Positions 8,544 to 15,504 of a stretch of DNA of 62,950 nt are shown here, one piece after another. Each line of letters starts with the position of its first letter. Positions within the stretch are counted from its first letter, which is position 1. The translations under genes and the position numbers were made by a program. The stretch lies in contig DHKB01000047.1 of NCBI GenBank assembly GCA_002407045.1, forward strand, positions 1 through 62,950, read 5' to 3'. Source of the DNA: Candidatus Bruticola papionis. Its GTDB lineage: Bacteria; Vulcanimicrobiota; Xenobia; Xenobiales; Xenobiaceae. The notes below the pieces were generated by a model. That model was given only the letters and a program-made list of their open reading frames with translations. It searched no databases and was not told where the DNA came from.

Positions 8544-8831
8544 TTACAGAACGGCCAGAATGTCGCTCTCTTTAATGATAAGATAGACTTCACCGTCTAA
8601 CTTGAGCTCGGTACCGGAATATTTACCGTACAGAACCTTATCGCCAACTTTTACTTCCATAGGAAGGTACTCGCCGTCTTCGGACTTGCGGCCGGGGCCC
8701 ACAGCGATAACTTCACCCTTTTGGGGCTTTTCTTTGGCAGTTTCGGGAATATACAAACCACCGGCGGTCTTTTCCTCGGAAGGCGCGGGCTTTACAATAA
8801 TGCGCTCGCCTAAAGGACGAATACTGGACAT
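8544..8831 (-). CDS. groES: Co-chaperonin GroES
   Basis: GroES is the heptameric lid of the GroEL chamber; 95 residues, normal length. It begins MSSIRPLGERIIVKPAP. The mobile loop lies at EEKTAGGLYIPETAKEKPQ, and GDKVLYGKYSGTELKLDG is the typical C-terminal strand. The ATG at 8831 is preferred because GGAGGTAAG lies just upstream; an in-frame start at 8870 would add 13 non-conserved residues. It is the first gene of groES-groEL, with a structured leader. Confidence 0.98.
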   Translation of the reverse strand: MSSIRPLGERIIVKPAPSEEKTAGGLYIPETAKEKPQKGEVIAVGPGRKSEDGEYLPMEVKVGDKVLYGKYSGTELKLDGEVYLIIKESDILAVL

Positions 8832-8846
8832 TTTCTTACCTCCATT

Positions 8847-8957
8847 GTCTGGGACGCTCATGCTCCCCAAAACACTCCCCCGTTACAGCTTTAAAAGCTG
8901 CTTTTCTTTTGCTTCCCAGACTGCATCTATCATAAAAAAGGAGACCTCAAGCCTCCT
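8847..8957 (-). promoter_or_regulatory. groES leader: intrinsic terminator plus two inverted repeats
   Basis: Reading toward groES on the minus strand there is first an 8-pair hairpin (8957-8940, with wobbles) followed by six T: an intrinsic terminator ahead of the gene. GTCTGGGA/TCCCAGAC (8921-8914 with 8854-8847) then closes a loop that contains the palindrome CAGCTTTTAAAGCTG (8900-8886). No CIRCE element (TTAGCACTC-N9-GAGTGCTAA) is present. Together these suggest leader-based or non-HrcA control. Confidence 0.5.
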
Positions 8958-9013
8958 CCACTACATATTGCAATCTCTGCGAGCGTATTCTAAGCGCTCT
9001 CCCCCGCCTATAA

Positions 9014-9042
9014 TTTATAACCGCTGGCCCCGCACAAAACAA
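9014..9042 (-). promoter_or_regulatory. Candidate sigma-70 promoter of groES-groEL
   Basis: On the minus strand TTGTTT (9042-9037), a 17-base spacer and TATAAA (9019-9014). It lies upstream of the leader terminator, so transcripts from here would have to read through it. Confidence 0.45.
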
Positions 9043-9101
9043 GTGGTTAAGCGTTAGAAGAATAATAGAATTTTCTGGACTCTGCCGACAAACTTCATAC
9101 C

Positions 9102-9130
9102 TTGCACCTAGCAATTTTCTGTGATATAGT
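9102..9130 (+). promoter_or_regulatory. Sigma-70 promoter of the rimP-nusA-infB operon
   Basis: TTGCAC (9102-9107), a 17-base spacer and TATAGT (9125-9130). Transcription would begin near 9137, giving a leader of about 128 bases that holds the attenuator hairpin. The groES promoter diverges from it in the same intergenic region (8832-9264). Confidence 0.7.
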
Positions 9131-9166
9131 TTAGCTATCTTAATTTGCCTTCTGTAGTTTATGAGG

Positions 9167-9192
9167 AGAGTGGCTCGTCCGCTCTTTTTTTT
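9167..9192 (+). terminator. Intrinsic terminator (attenuator) in the rimP-nusA leader
   Basis: AGAGTGG and CCGCTCT form a 7-pair stem around CTCGT and are followed by eight T. It sits between the promoter and rimP, in the sense direction. A second small hairpin (AGCGA AAT TCGCT) follows immediately and could be part of an alternative fold. The position suggests premature termination control of the nusA operon. Confidence 0.68.
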
Positions 9193-9264
9193 CTGTAAGC
9201 GAAATTCGCTAGCAGGCACAGGTGGTGGGTTGAGAATTGTTTGCATTTCTGAAGGAAGTTCCAC

Positions 9265-9597
9265 TTGGCGAAAATAAGCGAGAAAACACTAAACTTAATC
9301 CGTACGGAAGCCGCCCTTATTGCTCAGCCTTTTGGCTTAGTTATCAAAAACGTTGAGTATGTGCGTGAGGACGGCCTTTGGTATTTAAGAGTGACTGTGG
9401 ATCACGAAGCAAAAGATCCCTCTCAGAAAACAACTCCAGTTACCTTGGAAGACTGCACTAGAGTGCACCGTCCTCTGTCCAAGCGCTTAGACGAGTTGGA
9501 TCCAATAAAAGGCACATACTATCTAGAAGTTTCCTCGCCCGGCTCTAGCGCATCGCCCGATTCTTGCGAAGAGACCGCCGGAACTGAACCAAACTAA
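9265..9597 (+). CDS. rimP: Ribosome maturation factor RimP, N-terminal domain only
   Basis: RimP assists 30S subunit maturation. The 110 residues match the RimP N-terminal domain: PFGLVIKNVEYVREDGLWYLRVTVDH, then VTLEDCTRVHRPLSKRLDEL and the signature YYLEVSSPG. In normal RimP (about 150 residues) this signature is followed by the RPL strand and an SH3-like C-terminal domain. Here it is replaced by a short acidic tail (SCEETAGTEPN). The start is TTG with AAGGAAG upstream; no ATG is available. It is the first gene of rimP-nusA-ylxR-infB, 17 bases before nusA. Confidence 0.85.
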   Translation: MAKISEKTLNLIRTEAALIAQPFGLVIKNVEYVREDGLWYLRVTVDHEAKDPSQKTTPVTLEDCTRVHRPLSKRLDELDPIKGTYYLEVSSPGSSASPDSCEETAGTEPN

Positions 9598-9614
9598 GGA
9601 GCAGCGCAGTTATC

Positions 9615-10724
9615 ATGTCAGAGATGATGAGTAAAGATCAAAGGGAACAACTCTTAGCGGCCCTCGATGCTCTCGAGCGCGAGCGCAAATTACCTAAAGA
9701 GAAGATCATAGAGGCCATTGAAGACGCCCTTCAGAAAGCCTATGAGCGCAACTACGGAACTAATCAACAAGTAATCGTCGAATTAGACCGCGATACCGCC
9801 GACTTGCACATTTGGTTGCGCAAAACTGTTGTCCCCGAGGTAATGGACAGCAACCGCGAAATTAAGCTTGAAGACGCCGAGCAACTGGCTCCCAACGTCG
9901 AAGTAGGTATGGAGATCGATATCGAAACTACCAACGAAAACTTTGGTCGTATTGCCGCCCAGAGCGCCAAGCAAGTTATTTTGCAACGTATGCGCGAGTT
10001 TGAGCGTGACATTATCCGCGACGAATTCAGCGACAGACGCGGCAAACTTATGAGCGGTACAGTTACCCGCCACGAGCGCCGTGAAATTACTGTCGATTTG
10101 GGACGCGCCGAGGGTATTATTCCTCCTTCCGAGCAAGCCCATAGCGAATTTTTCCACGTCGGAGATCGCATTAAAGCTTTAGTCCTCGAAGTTAAGGACG
10201 GCCCGCACGGTCCGCAAATTATCTTGTCTCGTTCCTCCCCCGGTTTGCTTAAGTGCCTCTTCGAAACCCAGGTTCCTGAGATCGAAAAAGGCGTAGTCCA
10301 GATCAAAGCCGTCGTTCGTGAAGCCGGTTTGCGCTCCAAGATTGCTGTTCGCTCTACCGATCCCAACGTAGACCCCGTAGGAGCTTGTGTAGGCCCCAAG
10401 GGCAGCCGCGTCCAAGGTATCGTTGAAGAGCTGCGCAACGAAAAGATCGACGTTATTCCGTGGTCTGACAATATTGAAGAATTTATTGCCAACGCTTTGC
10501 AACCCAGCCGTGTAACCAAAGTTATTCCCAACAAAGAACAGAATAACGCTGTGGTTATTGTCCCCGATCAGCAATTGCCTTTGGCTATCGGTCGCGAAGG
10601 ACAGAATGCCCGTCTGGCTGCCAAACTTACCGGTTGGCATATAGACATTAAGAGCGAATCCAGCGCTGCCGCCGAAGCGGCCAAGAAACAAGCCGCCGAA
10701 GCAGCCAAACAAGAAGGAGAATAA
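9615..10724 (+). CDS. nusA: Transcription termination/antitermination factor NusA
   Basis: NusA binds RNA polymerase and nascent RNA and modulates pausing and termination. Length is 369 residues, the short form without C-terminal acidic repeats. The N-terminal polymerase-binding domain (residues 1-125) begins with ERKLPKEKIIEAIEDALQKA. The S1 domain follows (GTVTRHERREITVDLGRAEG), then KH1 with GPKGSRVQGIVEELRNEKID and KH2 with IGREGQNARLAAKLTGWHID. It ends in an Ala/Lys-rich tail. It is co-transcribed with rimP and ylxR. The attenuator in the operon leader could allow NusA to control its own operon. Confidence 0.97.
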   Translation: MSEMMSKDQREQLLAALDALERERKLPKEKIIEAIEDALQKAYERNYGTNQQVIVELDRDTADLHIWLRKTVVPEVMDSNREIKLEDAEQLAPNVEVGMEIDIETTNENFGRIAAQSAKQVILQRMREFERDIIRDEFSDRRGKLMSGTVTRHERREITVDLGRAEGIIPPSEQAHSEFFHVGDRIKALVLEVKDGPHGPQIILSRSSPGLLKCLFETQVPEIEKGVVQIKAVVREAGLRSKIAVRSTDPNVDPVGACVGPKGSRVQGIVEELRNEKIDVIPWSDNIEEFIANALQPSRVTKVIPNKEQNNAVVIVPDQQLPLAIGREGQNARLAAKLTGWHIDIKSESSAAAEAAKKQAAEAAKQEGE

Positions 10725-10726
10725 GC

Positions 10727-11059
10727 GTGTCAACCAGCTCGTCCAGAATCCCTGAGCGCATGTGCGTAGCGTGCCGTCGTATGAGATCGAGAGACGGGCT
10801 GTTTCGCCTTGTAAGACCTACCGACGGCGGAGCTATCGTTATCAACCAAGATGGCAAGATATGTGGCAAGGGCTTTTATATTTGCCGCTCCGCCGAGTGT
10901 CTAAAAAAATTAGAGAAAGACAAGCGGCTGCGTAAGAATTTCAGCACAAAGTTATCTGAGGAAGCGCTTCTGTGGTTAAAAGAACAATTGGAGCGCCAAG
11001 AGGCCAACCAGACCGAACCTGCGGCAGCATCTTGTAGTGAGGAAGTGAAAGATTTATGA
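10727..11059 (+). CDS. ylxR: YlxR family RNA-binding protein (DUF448)
   Basis: This small basic protein is usually encoded between nusA and infB, as here. The 110 residues contain the family motif RMCVACRRMRSRDGLFRLVR, then GKICGKGFYICRSAECLKK with the second conserved Gly-x-Gly and Cys. YlxR binds RNA and has been linked to rnpB regulation in Bacillus. The start is GTG, two bases after the nusA stop, with GGAG upstream. Its stop overlaps the infB start (ATGA). The L7Ae-like ylxQ gene that often sits between ylxR and infB is absent. Confidence 0.93.
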   Translation: MSTSSSRIPERMCVACRRMRSRDGLFRLVRPTDGGAIVINQDGKICGKGFYICRSAECLKKLEKDKRLRKNFSTKLSEEALLWLKEQLERQEANQTEPAAASCSEEVKDL

Positions 11060-13956
11060 GTAGTAATACCAATGCCGGGGGCAAAATTCGCGTTTATGAA
11101 TTGGCCCGCGAGCTAGGCATCGAAGACAGCAAATCTCTGATCAATATCCTCAGGGGAATGGGCTATCCTGTCAAAACTGCTGCCAACAGCATTCCCAACG
11201 AGGCTGTGCAGAAAGTACGCGAAACCGTAACTCCACATTTGGAGCAATTGCGTCGCGAAGCTCAGGCCAAAACTAAAGCCCAAGAAGAAGAGGCTCAAGC
11301 CAAGTCTGCTGCCAGCAAACCCGCTGTACGCATTGCCAAACGTGCCACTCAAGAAGAAAAGCAAGCTCTCATCGAGCGCAAAATCAGTCGCAACGAGGAA
11401 AATAGCAATCCTCGCCCCATTCGTACCAGCAACGTAAAAGTACGTCAGACTGCCGGCGCTTTCCGCCGCACCACTTTAGGCGGCATTCGTCCTATTACTC
11501 GCAACATTAGTCCCACTTTACGTGCTCAAGAAGCCGCCGAAAAAGCTGCTAAAGAAGCCGCCGAGAAGGCCGCTCAGGAAGCTGCCGAAAAAGCCGCTAA
11601 AGAAGCCGCCGAAAAGGCTGCTAAAGAAGCTGCCGAAAAGGCTGCCCGTGAAAAAGCCGAAAAAGAAGCTGCTGAAAAAGAGGCCCAACGCTTAGCTGCC
11701 CTCAAAGAGCAAAATCGCAAGCGTTCCACCAACAGGCGTCAGGACGATGACGACGAAGAAAACGAAAAAGAAATGGTCGATTTGCCTATCATTTCTCCCG
11801 AAGAGATGGGTATAAAACAAGATGAGAGCATTTCTCTCTCTACTCCCATTACCGGAATTTCTGTCGAAGACGCTTTCTCTTCCGATTTCGGCAGCGGCGC
11901 TGTCAATTACGAAAGTGGTCGCAACAATCGCAATTCTGGCGAAGGTCGTCCTCCTCGAGTAAAAGGTGGACACAACAACAATCAACTTAACCGAGGCGGA
12001 ATGCAAAATAATCGCGGCGGCCAAGGCCACAACAATAACCAGCGCGGCAACAATCAGCGCGGCGGTATGCAAAACAATCGCAACAATCAACGCGGCGGTA
12101 TGCAAAACAATCGCAACCAGCGCGGCGGTATGCAGAATAATCGTAACCAGCGCAATAATCAGCGCGGCGGTCACGCTTCCCAGCCTCAGCAGCCTGTCGT
12201 TCAGCCTCAGGAAAAGACCATCATTATCCCCGAGGTTATTTCCTTAGCCGATTTGGCTACTCGTATGGGACGTCCGGCCAACAACCTTATCAGCACCTTC
12301 GTGCGCCAGGGCAAGATGGTCTCCATCAACCAAGCTCTCTCCTACGAAGAAGCCCGCGATTTGGCTCTTTCCTATGGTTACAAAGTAGGCGAAATGTCTA
12401 CCGAAGACGTACCTTTGGAGCTTATCGATGAAGATGAGGGCAAGCTCGTTTCTCGTCCTCCCGTTATTTCCGTACTGGGCCACGTAGACCACGGTAAGAC
12501 CTCCCTCTTGGACGCTATCCGTCGTACTTCCGTAGTTTCCGGTGAAGCTGGCGGTATTACCCAAACTATCGGTGCTTACACTGTCACTCACGACGGTCAA
12601 AAGATTACTTTTATTGATACTCCCGGCCACGAAGCTTTCACCCAAATGAGAGCTCGCGGTGCTGCCATTACCGATATTGCCATTTTGGTAGTAGCTGCCA
12701 ACGACGGCGTTATGCCTCAAACTATTGAAGCTATCAACCACGCCAGAGCAGCCAACTTGCCCATTATCGTAGCTATTAACAAGATCGACTTGCCCGAATC
12801 CAACCCTGACAGAGTTATGACTCAACTTACCGAGTACGGACTTTTGGCCGAAGAATGGGGCGGCGACACCGTCATGTGCAAGATCTCTGCCAAGAAGAAT
12901 ATTGGTTTGGACGACCTTTTAGAAATGGTTATTCTTCAGGCCGAGACTATGGAGCTCAAAGCCAACCCCAATACCAAGGCCCAAGGTACCATCATCGAAG
13001 GCTCTATCGACAAAGGTAAAGGCCCGGTCGCTACAGTCTTGGTACAAAACGGTACTTTGAAAGTTGGCGATACCGTAGTTGTAGGTAAGACTTGGGGCAG
13101 ATTGCGCGCTTTGCTTAATGAAAAAGGCAAAAACATTAAGAGCGCCGGTCCTTCCATCCCTGTAGAAGTTGTCGGTTTGGAAGCTGTTCCTGACGCCGGC
13201 GATCACTTACAAGTGGTCGAAGACGAAAAGATGGCTCGTCAGGTTTCCGAAGCTCGTACTGCTAAGGCTAGGCATACTCGTATCAATTCCGGTAGCCGTC
13301 AGACTTTGGAAAGCCTCTTTGCCGACTTGCAAAACGGCGTAGCCAAAGATCTCAACTTGCTGGTTAAAGCTGAGAGTCATGGTAGCTTGCAAGCTCTTAC
13401 TCAGTCTTTGAACAAACTCAGTACTGACGAAGTGGCTGTGAAGATCATCCACTCTGGCGTAGGCGCTATTTCTGAGACCGACGTCATGTTGGCTTCCGCT
13501 TCCAAAGCTATTATTATCGGCTTCAATGTTCGTCCCGGTGCCATGGTCAAGCGCTTGGCTGATATGGAAGAAGTGGAAATCCGCACCTATCGTATCATTT
13601 ACGAAGTTATCGAGCATATCAAGAAGGCTATGTCTGGTTTGCTTACTCCCGACATCGAAGAAGTTGTCTTGGGTAAAGCTGAAGTGCGTCAAGTCTTCAA
13701 GATTAGCAAGATCGGTAAAGTGGCCGGTTGCTACGTTACCGAAGGCAAAGTGGTGCGCGGTGGTCTCTGCCGTCTCTTGCGTGACGATGTGGTTATCTAC
13801 GAAAGCACTATCGACACTCTGCGCCGCTTCAAAGATGACGCTCGCGAAGTTTTGGAAGGCTTCGAATGCGGCTTAACAATCACCAACTATGCCGACTTAC
13901 AGGAAGGCGACGTGGTGGAGTGCTATCAAAAGGTAGAGCACCAGCGCGAACTGTAA
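11056..13956 (+). CDS. infB: Translation initiation factor IF-2
   Basis: IF-2 is the GTPase that delivers initiator tRNA and promotes subunit joining; 966 residues. The IF2_N domain (VYELARELGIEDSKSLINIL) is at the start. An Ala/Glu/Lys helix of about 55 residues lies near 157-212 and an Asn/Arg/Gly/Gln-rich repeat region near 289-375. A second N-terminal domain (ISLADLATRMGRPANNLIS) precedes the G domain: GHVDHGKTSL near 475, DTPGHEAFTQ near 521 and NKIDLP near 575. Domains II-IV follow and end at GDVVECYQKVEHQREL. The GTPase core is conserved; the repeat-rich linker is unusual in composition. A terminator follows. Confidence 0.98.
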   Translation: MSSNTNAGGKIRVYELARELGIEDSKSLINILRGMGYPVKTAANSIPNEAVQKVRETVTPHLEQLRREAQAKTKAQEEEAQAKSAASKPAVRIAKRATQEEKQALIERKISRNEENSNPRPIRTSNVKVRQTAGAFRRTTLGGIRPITRNISPTLRAQEAAEKAAKEAAEKAAQEAAEKAAKEAAEKAAKEAAEKAAREKAEKEAAEKEAQRLAALKEQNRKRSTNRRQDDDDEENEKEMVDLPIISPEEMGIKQDESISLSTPITGISVEDAFSSDFGSGAVNYESGRNNRNSGEGRPPRVKGGHNNNQLNRGGMQNNRGGQGHNNNQRGNNQRGGMQNNRNNQRGGMQNNRNQRGGMQNNRNQRNNQRGGHASQPQQPVVQPQEKTIIIPEVISLADLATRMGRPANNLISTFVRQGKMVSINQALSYEEARDLALSYGYKVGEMSTEDVPLELIDEDEGKLVSRPPVISVLGHVDHGKTSLLDAIRRTSVVSGEAGGITQTIGAYTVTHDGQKITFIDTPGHEAFTQMRARGAAITDIAILVVAANDGVMPQTIEAINHARAANLPIIVAINKIDLPESNPDRVMTQLTEYGLLAEEWGGDTVMCKISAKKNIGLDDLLEMVILQAETMELKANPNTKAQGTIIEGSIDKGKGPVATVLVQNGTLKVGDTVVVGKTWGRLRALLNEKGKNIKSAGPSIPVEVVGLEAVPDAGDHLQVVEDEKMARQVSEARTAKARHTRINSGSRQTLESLFADLQNGVAKDLNLLVKAESHGSLQALTQSLNKLSTDEVAVKIIHSGVGAISETDVMLASASKAIIIGFNVRPGAMVKRLADMEEVEIRTYRIIYEVIEHIKKAMSGLLTPDIEEVVLGKAEVRQVFKISKIGKVAGCYVTEGKVVRGGLCRLLRDDVVIYESTIDTLRRFKDDAREVLEGFECGLTITNYADLQEGDVVECYQKVEHQREL
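11527..11700 (+). repeat. Tandem repeats encoding an Ala/Glu/Lys helix in IF-2
   Basis: Degenerate 24-base units encode an 8-residue pattern, EKAAKEAA, repeated about six times before breaking into EKAEKEAAEKEAQRL. It is predicted to be a long single helix linking the N-terminal domain to the rest of IF-2. Confidence 0.8.
11990..12172 (+). repeat. Tandem repeats encoding an Asn/Arg/Gly/Gln-rich segment in IF-2
   Basis: Imperfect units of about 30 bases encode NQRGGMQNNRN, four times with small changes, flanked by related GQGHNNNQRG sequence. Low complexity, positively charged and presumably disordered. Confidence 0.8.
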
Positions 13957-13968
13957 TTTGAGCTTAGG

Positions 13969-14048
13969 GCCCGCCGTCAAATTCTGAAGAGCGAAGGAGG
14001 CAGTAAATAATCCTCCTCTGCTTGGCAGGATGCGGCGGGCTTTTGGTT
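13969..14048 (+). terminator. Terminator after infB
   Basis: GCCCGCCG (13969-13976) pairs with CGGCGGGC (14033-14040), followed by TTTTGGTTTT. The loop holds an inner AGGAGG/CCTCCT hairpin. It separates infB from rbfA, so rbfA-nrnA may depend on read-through or an own promoter. Confidence 0.75.
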
Positions 14049-14094
14049 TTAAACTATCAACAACAAATTACTAAATAAGGACATTATCAATTAT

Positions 14095-14499
14095 ATGAAT
14101 CATCATTTAGTGCGTTTGCGCGGCCTCATTTTAGAGGTTGGTAACGAAATTATCCATCGTGTGAAAGATCCCGCCGTCTTCCCTCCCGATAAAGAAGGCC
14201 AAGAGATCATTACTTTAACAGATGTAGATTTGAGCGCCGATACTTCTTTGGCTAAATTTTATGTCAGCATTATGGCTCCTGAAGAGAGACAGAAAGCTAT
14301 TATTGACGGCTTAAATAAAGCTAAAGGGTTCTTGCGCCGCGAATTGGCTAAAGAGCTGTGCATTAAGAATATACCTTCGGTAGCTTTCTTCCGTGATCAG
14401 ACTCAGGAAAAGGCCGAACATATGCTTAGCTTATTAGAAAGCTTAAATATTCCTAAAGCAGACAGCAGTGACGAAAGTCACAAGGAAGAGGATTTCTAA
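14095..14499 (+). CDS. rbfA: 30S ribosome-binding factor RbfA
   Basis: RbfA assists late 16S rRNA maturation in the 30S subunit. The 134 residues show the KH-type fold: LRGLILEVGNEIIHRVKDP, then ITLTDVDLSADTSLAKFYVS, the typical VxVSxDL.xAxVY region, and a C-terminal helix with LRRELAKELCIKNIPSVAFF. Normal length, with an acidic C-terminal tail (SSDESHKEEDF). It lies between infB and nrnA as in many bacteria, and nrnA starts 3 bases after its stop. Confidence 0.94.
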   Translation: MNHHLVRLRGLILEVGNEIIHRVKDPAVFPPDKEGQEIITLTDVDLSADTSLAKFYVSIMAPEERQKAIIDGLNKAKGFLRRELAKELCIKNIPSVAFFRDQTQEKAEHMLSLLESLNIPKADSSDESHKEEDF

Positions 14500-14502
14500 G
14501 GT

Positions 14503-15486
14503 ATGGATTTCTGTTACCAAATTCCTTCCGAATGTCAAAATATAGCTCAGGTGCTGTTGCATAGTGACAATATTTTGGTAGTGCCTCACATCAATATTGA
14601 CGGTGACGACTTAGGTAGTATGGTAGCTTGTGCGCAAGTTTTAAAAAGCTTACGCAAAAATTACTATTTATACAGTCCTGACGGAGCGCCGGAAATTTTC
14701 CGTTTTATGAAAGGCACTACTGAAATTCATACTGAGTTGCCTAACCAAGCTCAGTTTGATGTGGCTTTAGTTTTAGAGTGTCCCCAGCAAAGCCGTTTGC
14801 CGCAAGACTTAAATTTGCGCCAAGTTTGCCAAAAGATCATCAACTTAGATCACCATCCCATGAATAAGCTGGAAGCGGACTATAATTGGATCGATCCCAG
14901 TTTTGCTGCTTTGGGTGAAATGCTCTATTTTGTCTTTAAAGCTATGGATGCAGAGATCAATCGCGACTGTGCCGAAGCGCTCTACACTTCTATAGTGTCA
15001 GATTCGGGTTCATTCCGTTTTTCCAAAGTATCTTCGCGCACTCATCAGGTAGCGGCCCATTTATTGAGCATTTTGGGCGATATTAGTTATATACACAATA
15101 ATATTTTCAGTGGTTTTACTTTAAACGACTTGAAATTGCAAGCTATGTGTATGCAAACTTTGCAAACTTATGCCAATGGCAAATTGGTGACCGCTTCTTT
15201 AACTGAAGAGATGCTCAAAGCTTGTGGCGTAGACGAAAACAACACTCAAATGCTTTTAGGACGCCTCAATGTGTTGCGCGGCAGCGAAATTTTCGCCTTC
15301 TTCAAAGCTGTGGTTCCGGGAGAAGTGCGCGTCTCGCTGCGCTCAACTGGACGCAAAATCAATGATATTGCCGCTAAACACGAAGGCGGCGGCCACGATC
15401 AGGCGGCGGCTTGCCGCTTCCACGACAAAACTTTGGAAGAAGTTTACAATATACTTCTCCCGGAGTTGTTAGCTAAATTCGACTAA
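14503..15486 (+). CDS. nrnA: DHH-family nanoRNase/pAp phosphatase NrnA
   Basis: This cytoplasmic DHH/DHHA1 phosphoesterase degrades short oligoribonucleotides and 3'-phosphoadenosine 5'-phosphate; 327 residues, the usual length. The motifs are HINIDGDDLGSM (motif I), VLECP in motif II, LDHHPMN (DHH motif), SDSGSFRFS (motif IV) and the C-terminal DHHA1 motif EGGGHDQAAA. Its position right after rbfA is conserved in many phyla. The reader starts from an ATG 3 bases downstream of the rbfA stop, so translation is probably coupled. Cyclic dinucleotide or pGpG hydrolysis by related enzymes is also possible. Confidence 0.9.
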   Translation: MDFCYQIPSECQNIAQVLLHSDNILVVPHINIDGDDLGSMVACAQVLKSLRKNYYLYSPDGAPEIFRFMKGTTEIHTELPNQAQFDVALVLECPQQSRLPQDLNLRQVCQKIINLDHHPMNKLEADYNWIDPSFAALGEMLYFVFKAMDAEINRDCAEALYTSIVSDSGSFRFSKVSSRTHQVAAHLLSILGDISYIHNNIFSGFTLNDLKLQAMCMQTLQTYANGKLVTASLTEEMLKACGVDENNTQMLLGRLNVLRGSEIFAFFKAVVPGEVRVSLRSTGRKINDIAAKHEGGGHDQAAACRFHDKTLEEVYNILLPELLAKFD

Positions 15487-15504
15487 TGTTAAGCTAAAGC
15501 TTGG

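Noticed and set aside
8871..9060. CIRCE operator for HrcA at groES
   Set aside because: TTAGCACTC-N9-GAGTGCTAA and close variants are absent. AGCGCTCT near 8994 is only a partial likeness.
9764..10534. 256-codon minus-strand frame opposite nusA
   Set aside because: Composition is Ser/Arg-rich as expected from the reverse strand of nusA, and it has no family motifs.
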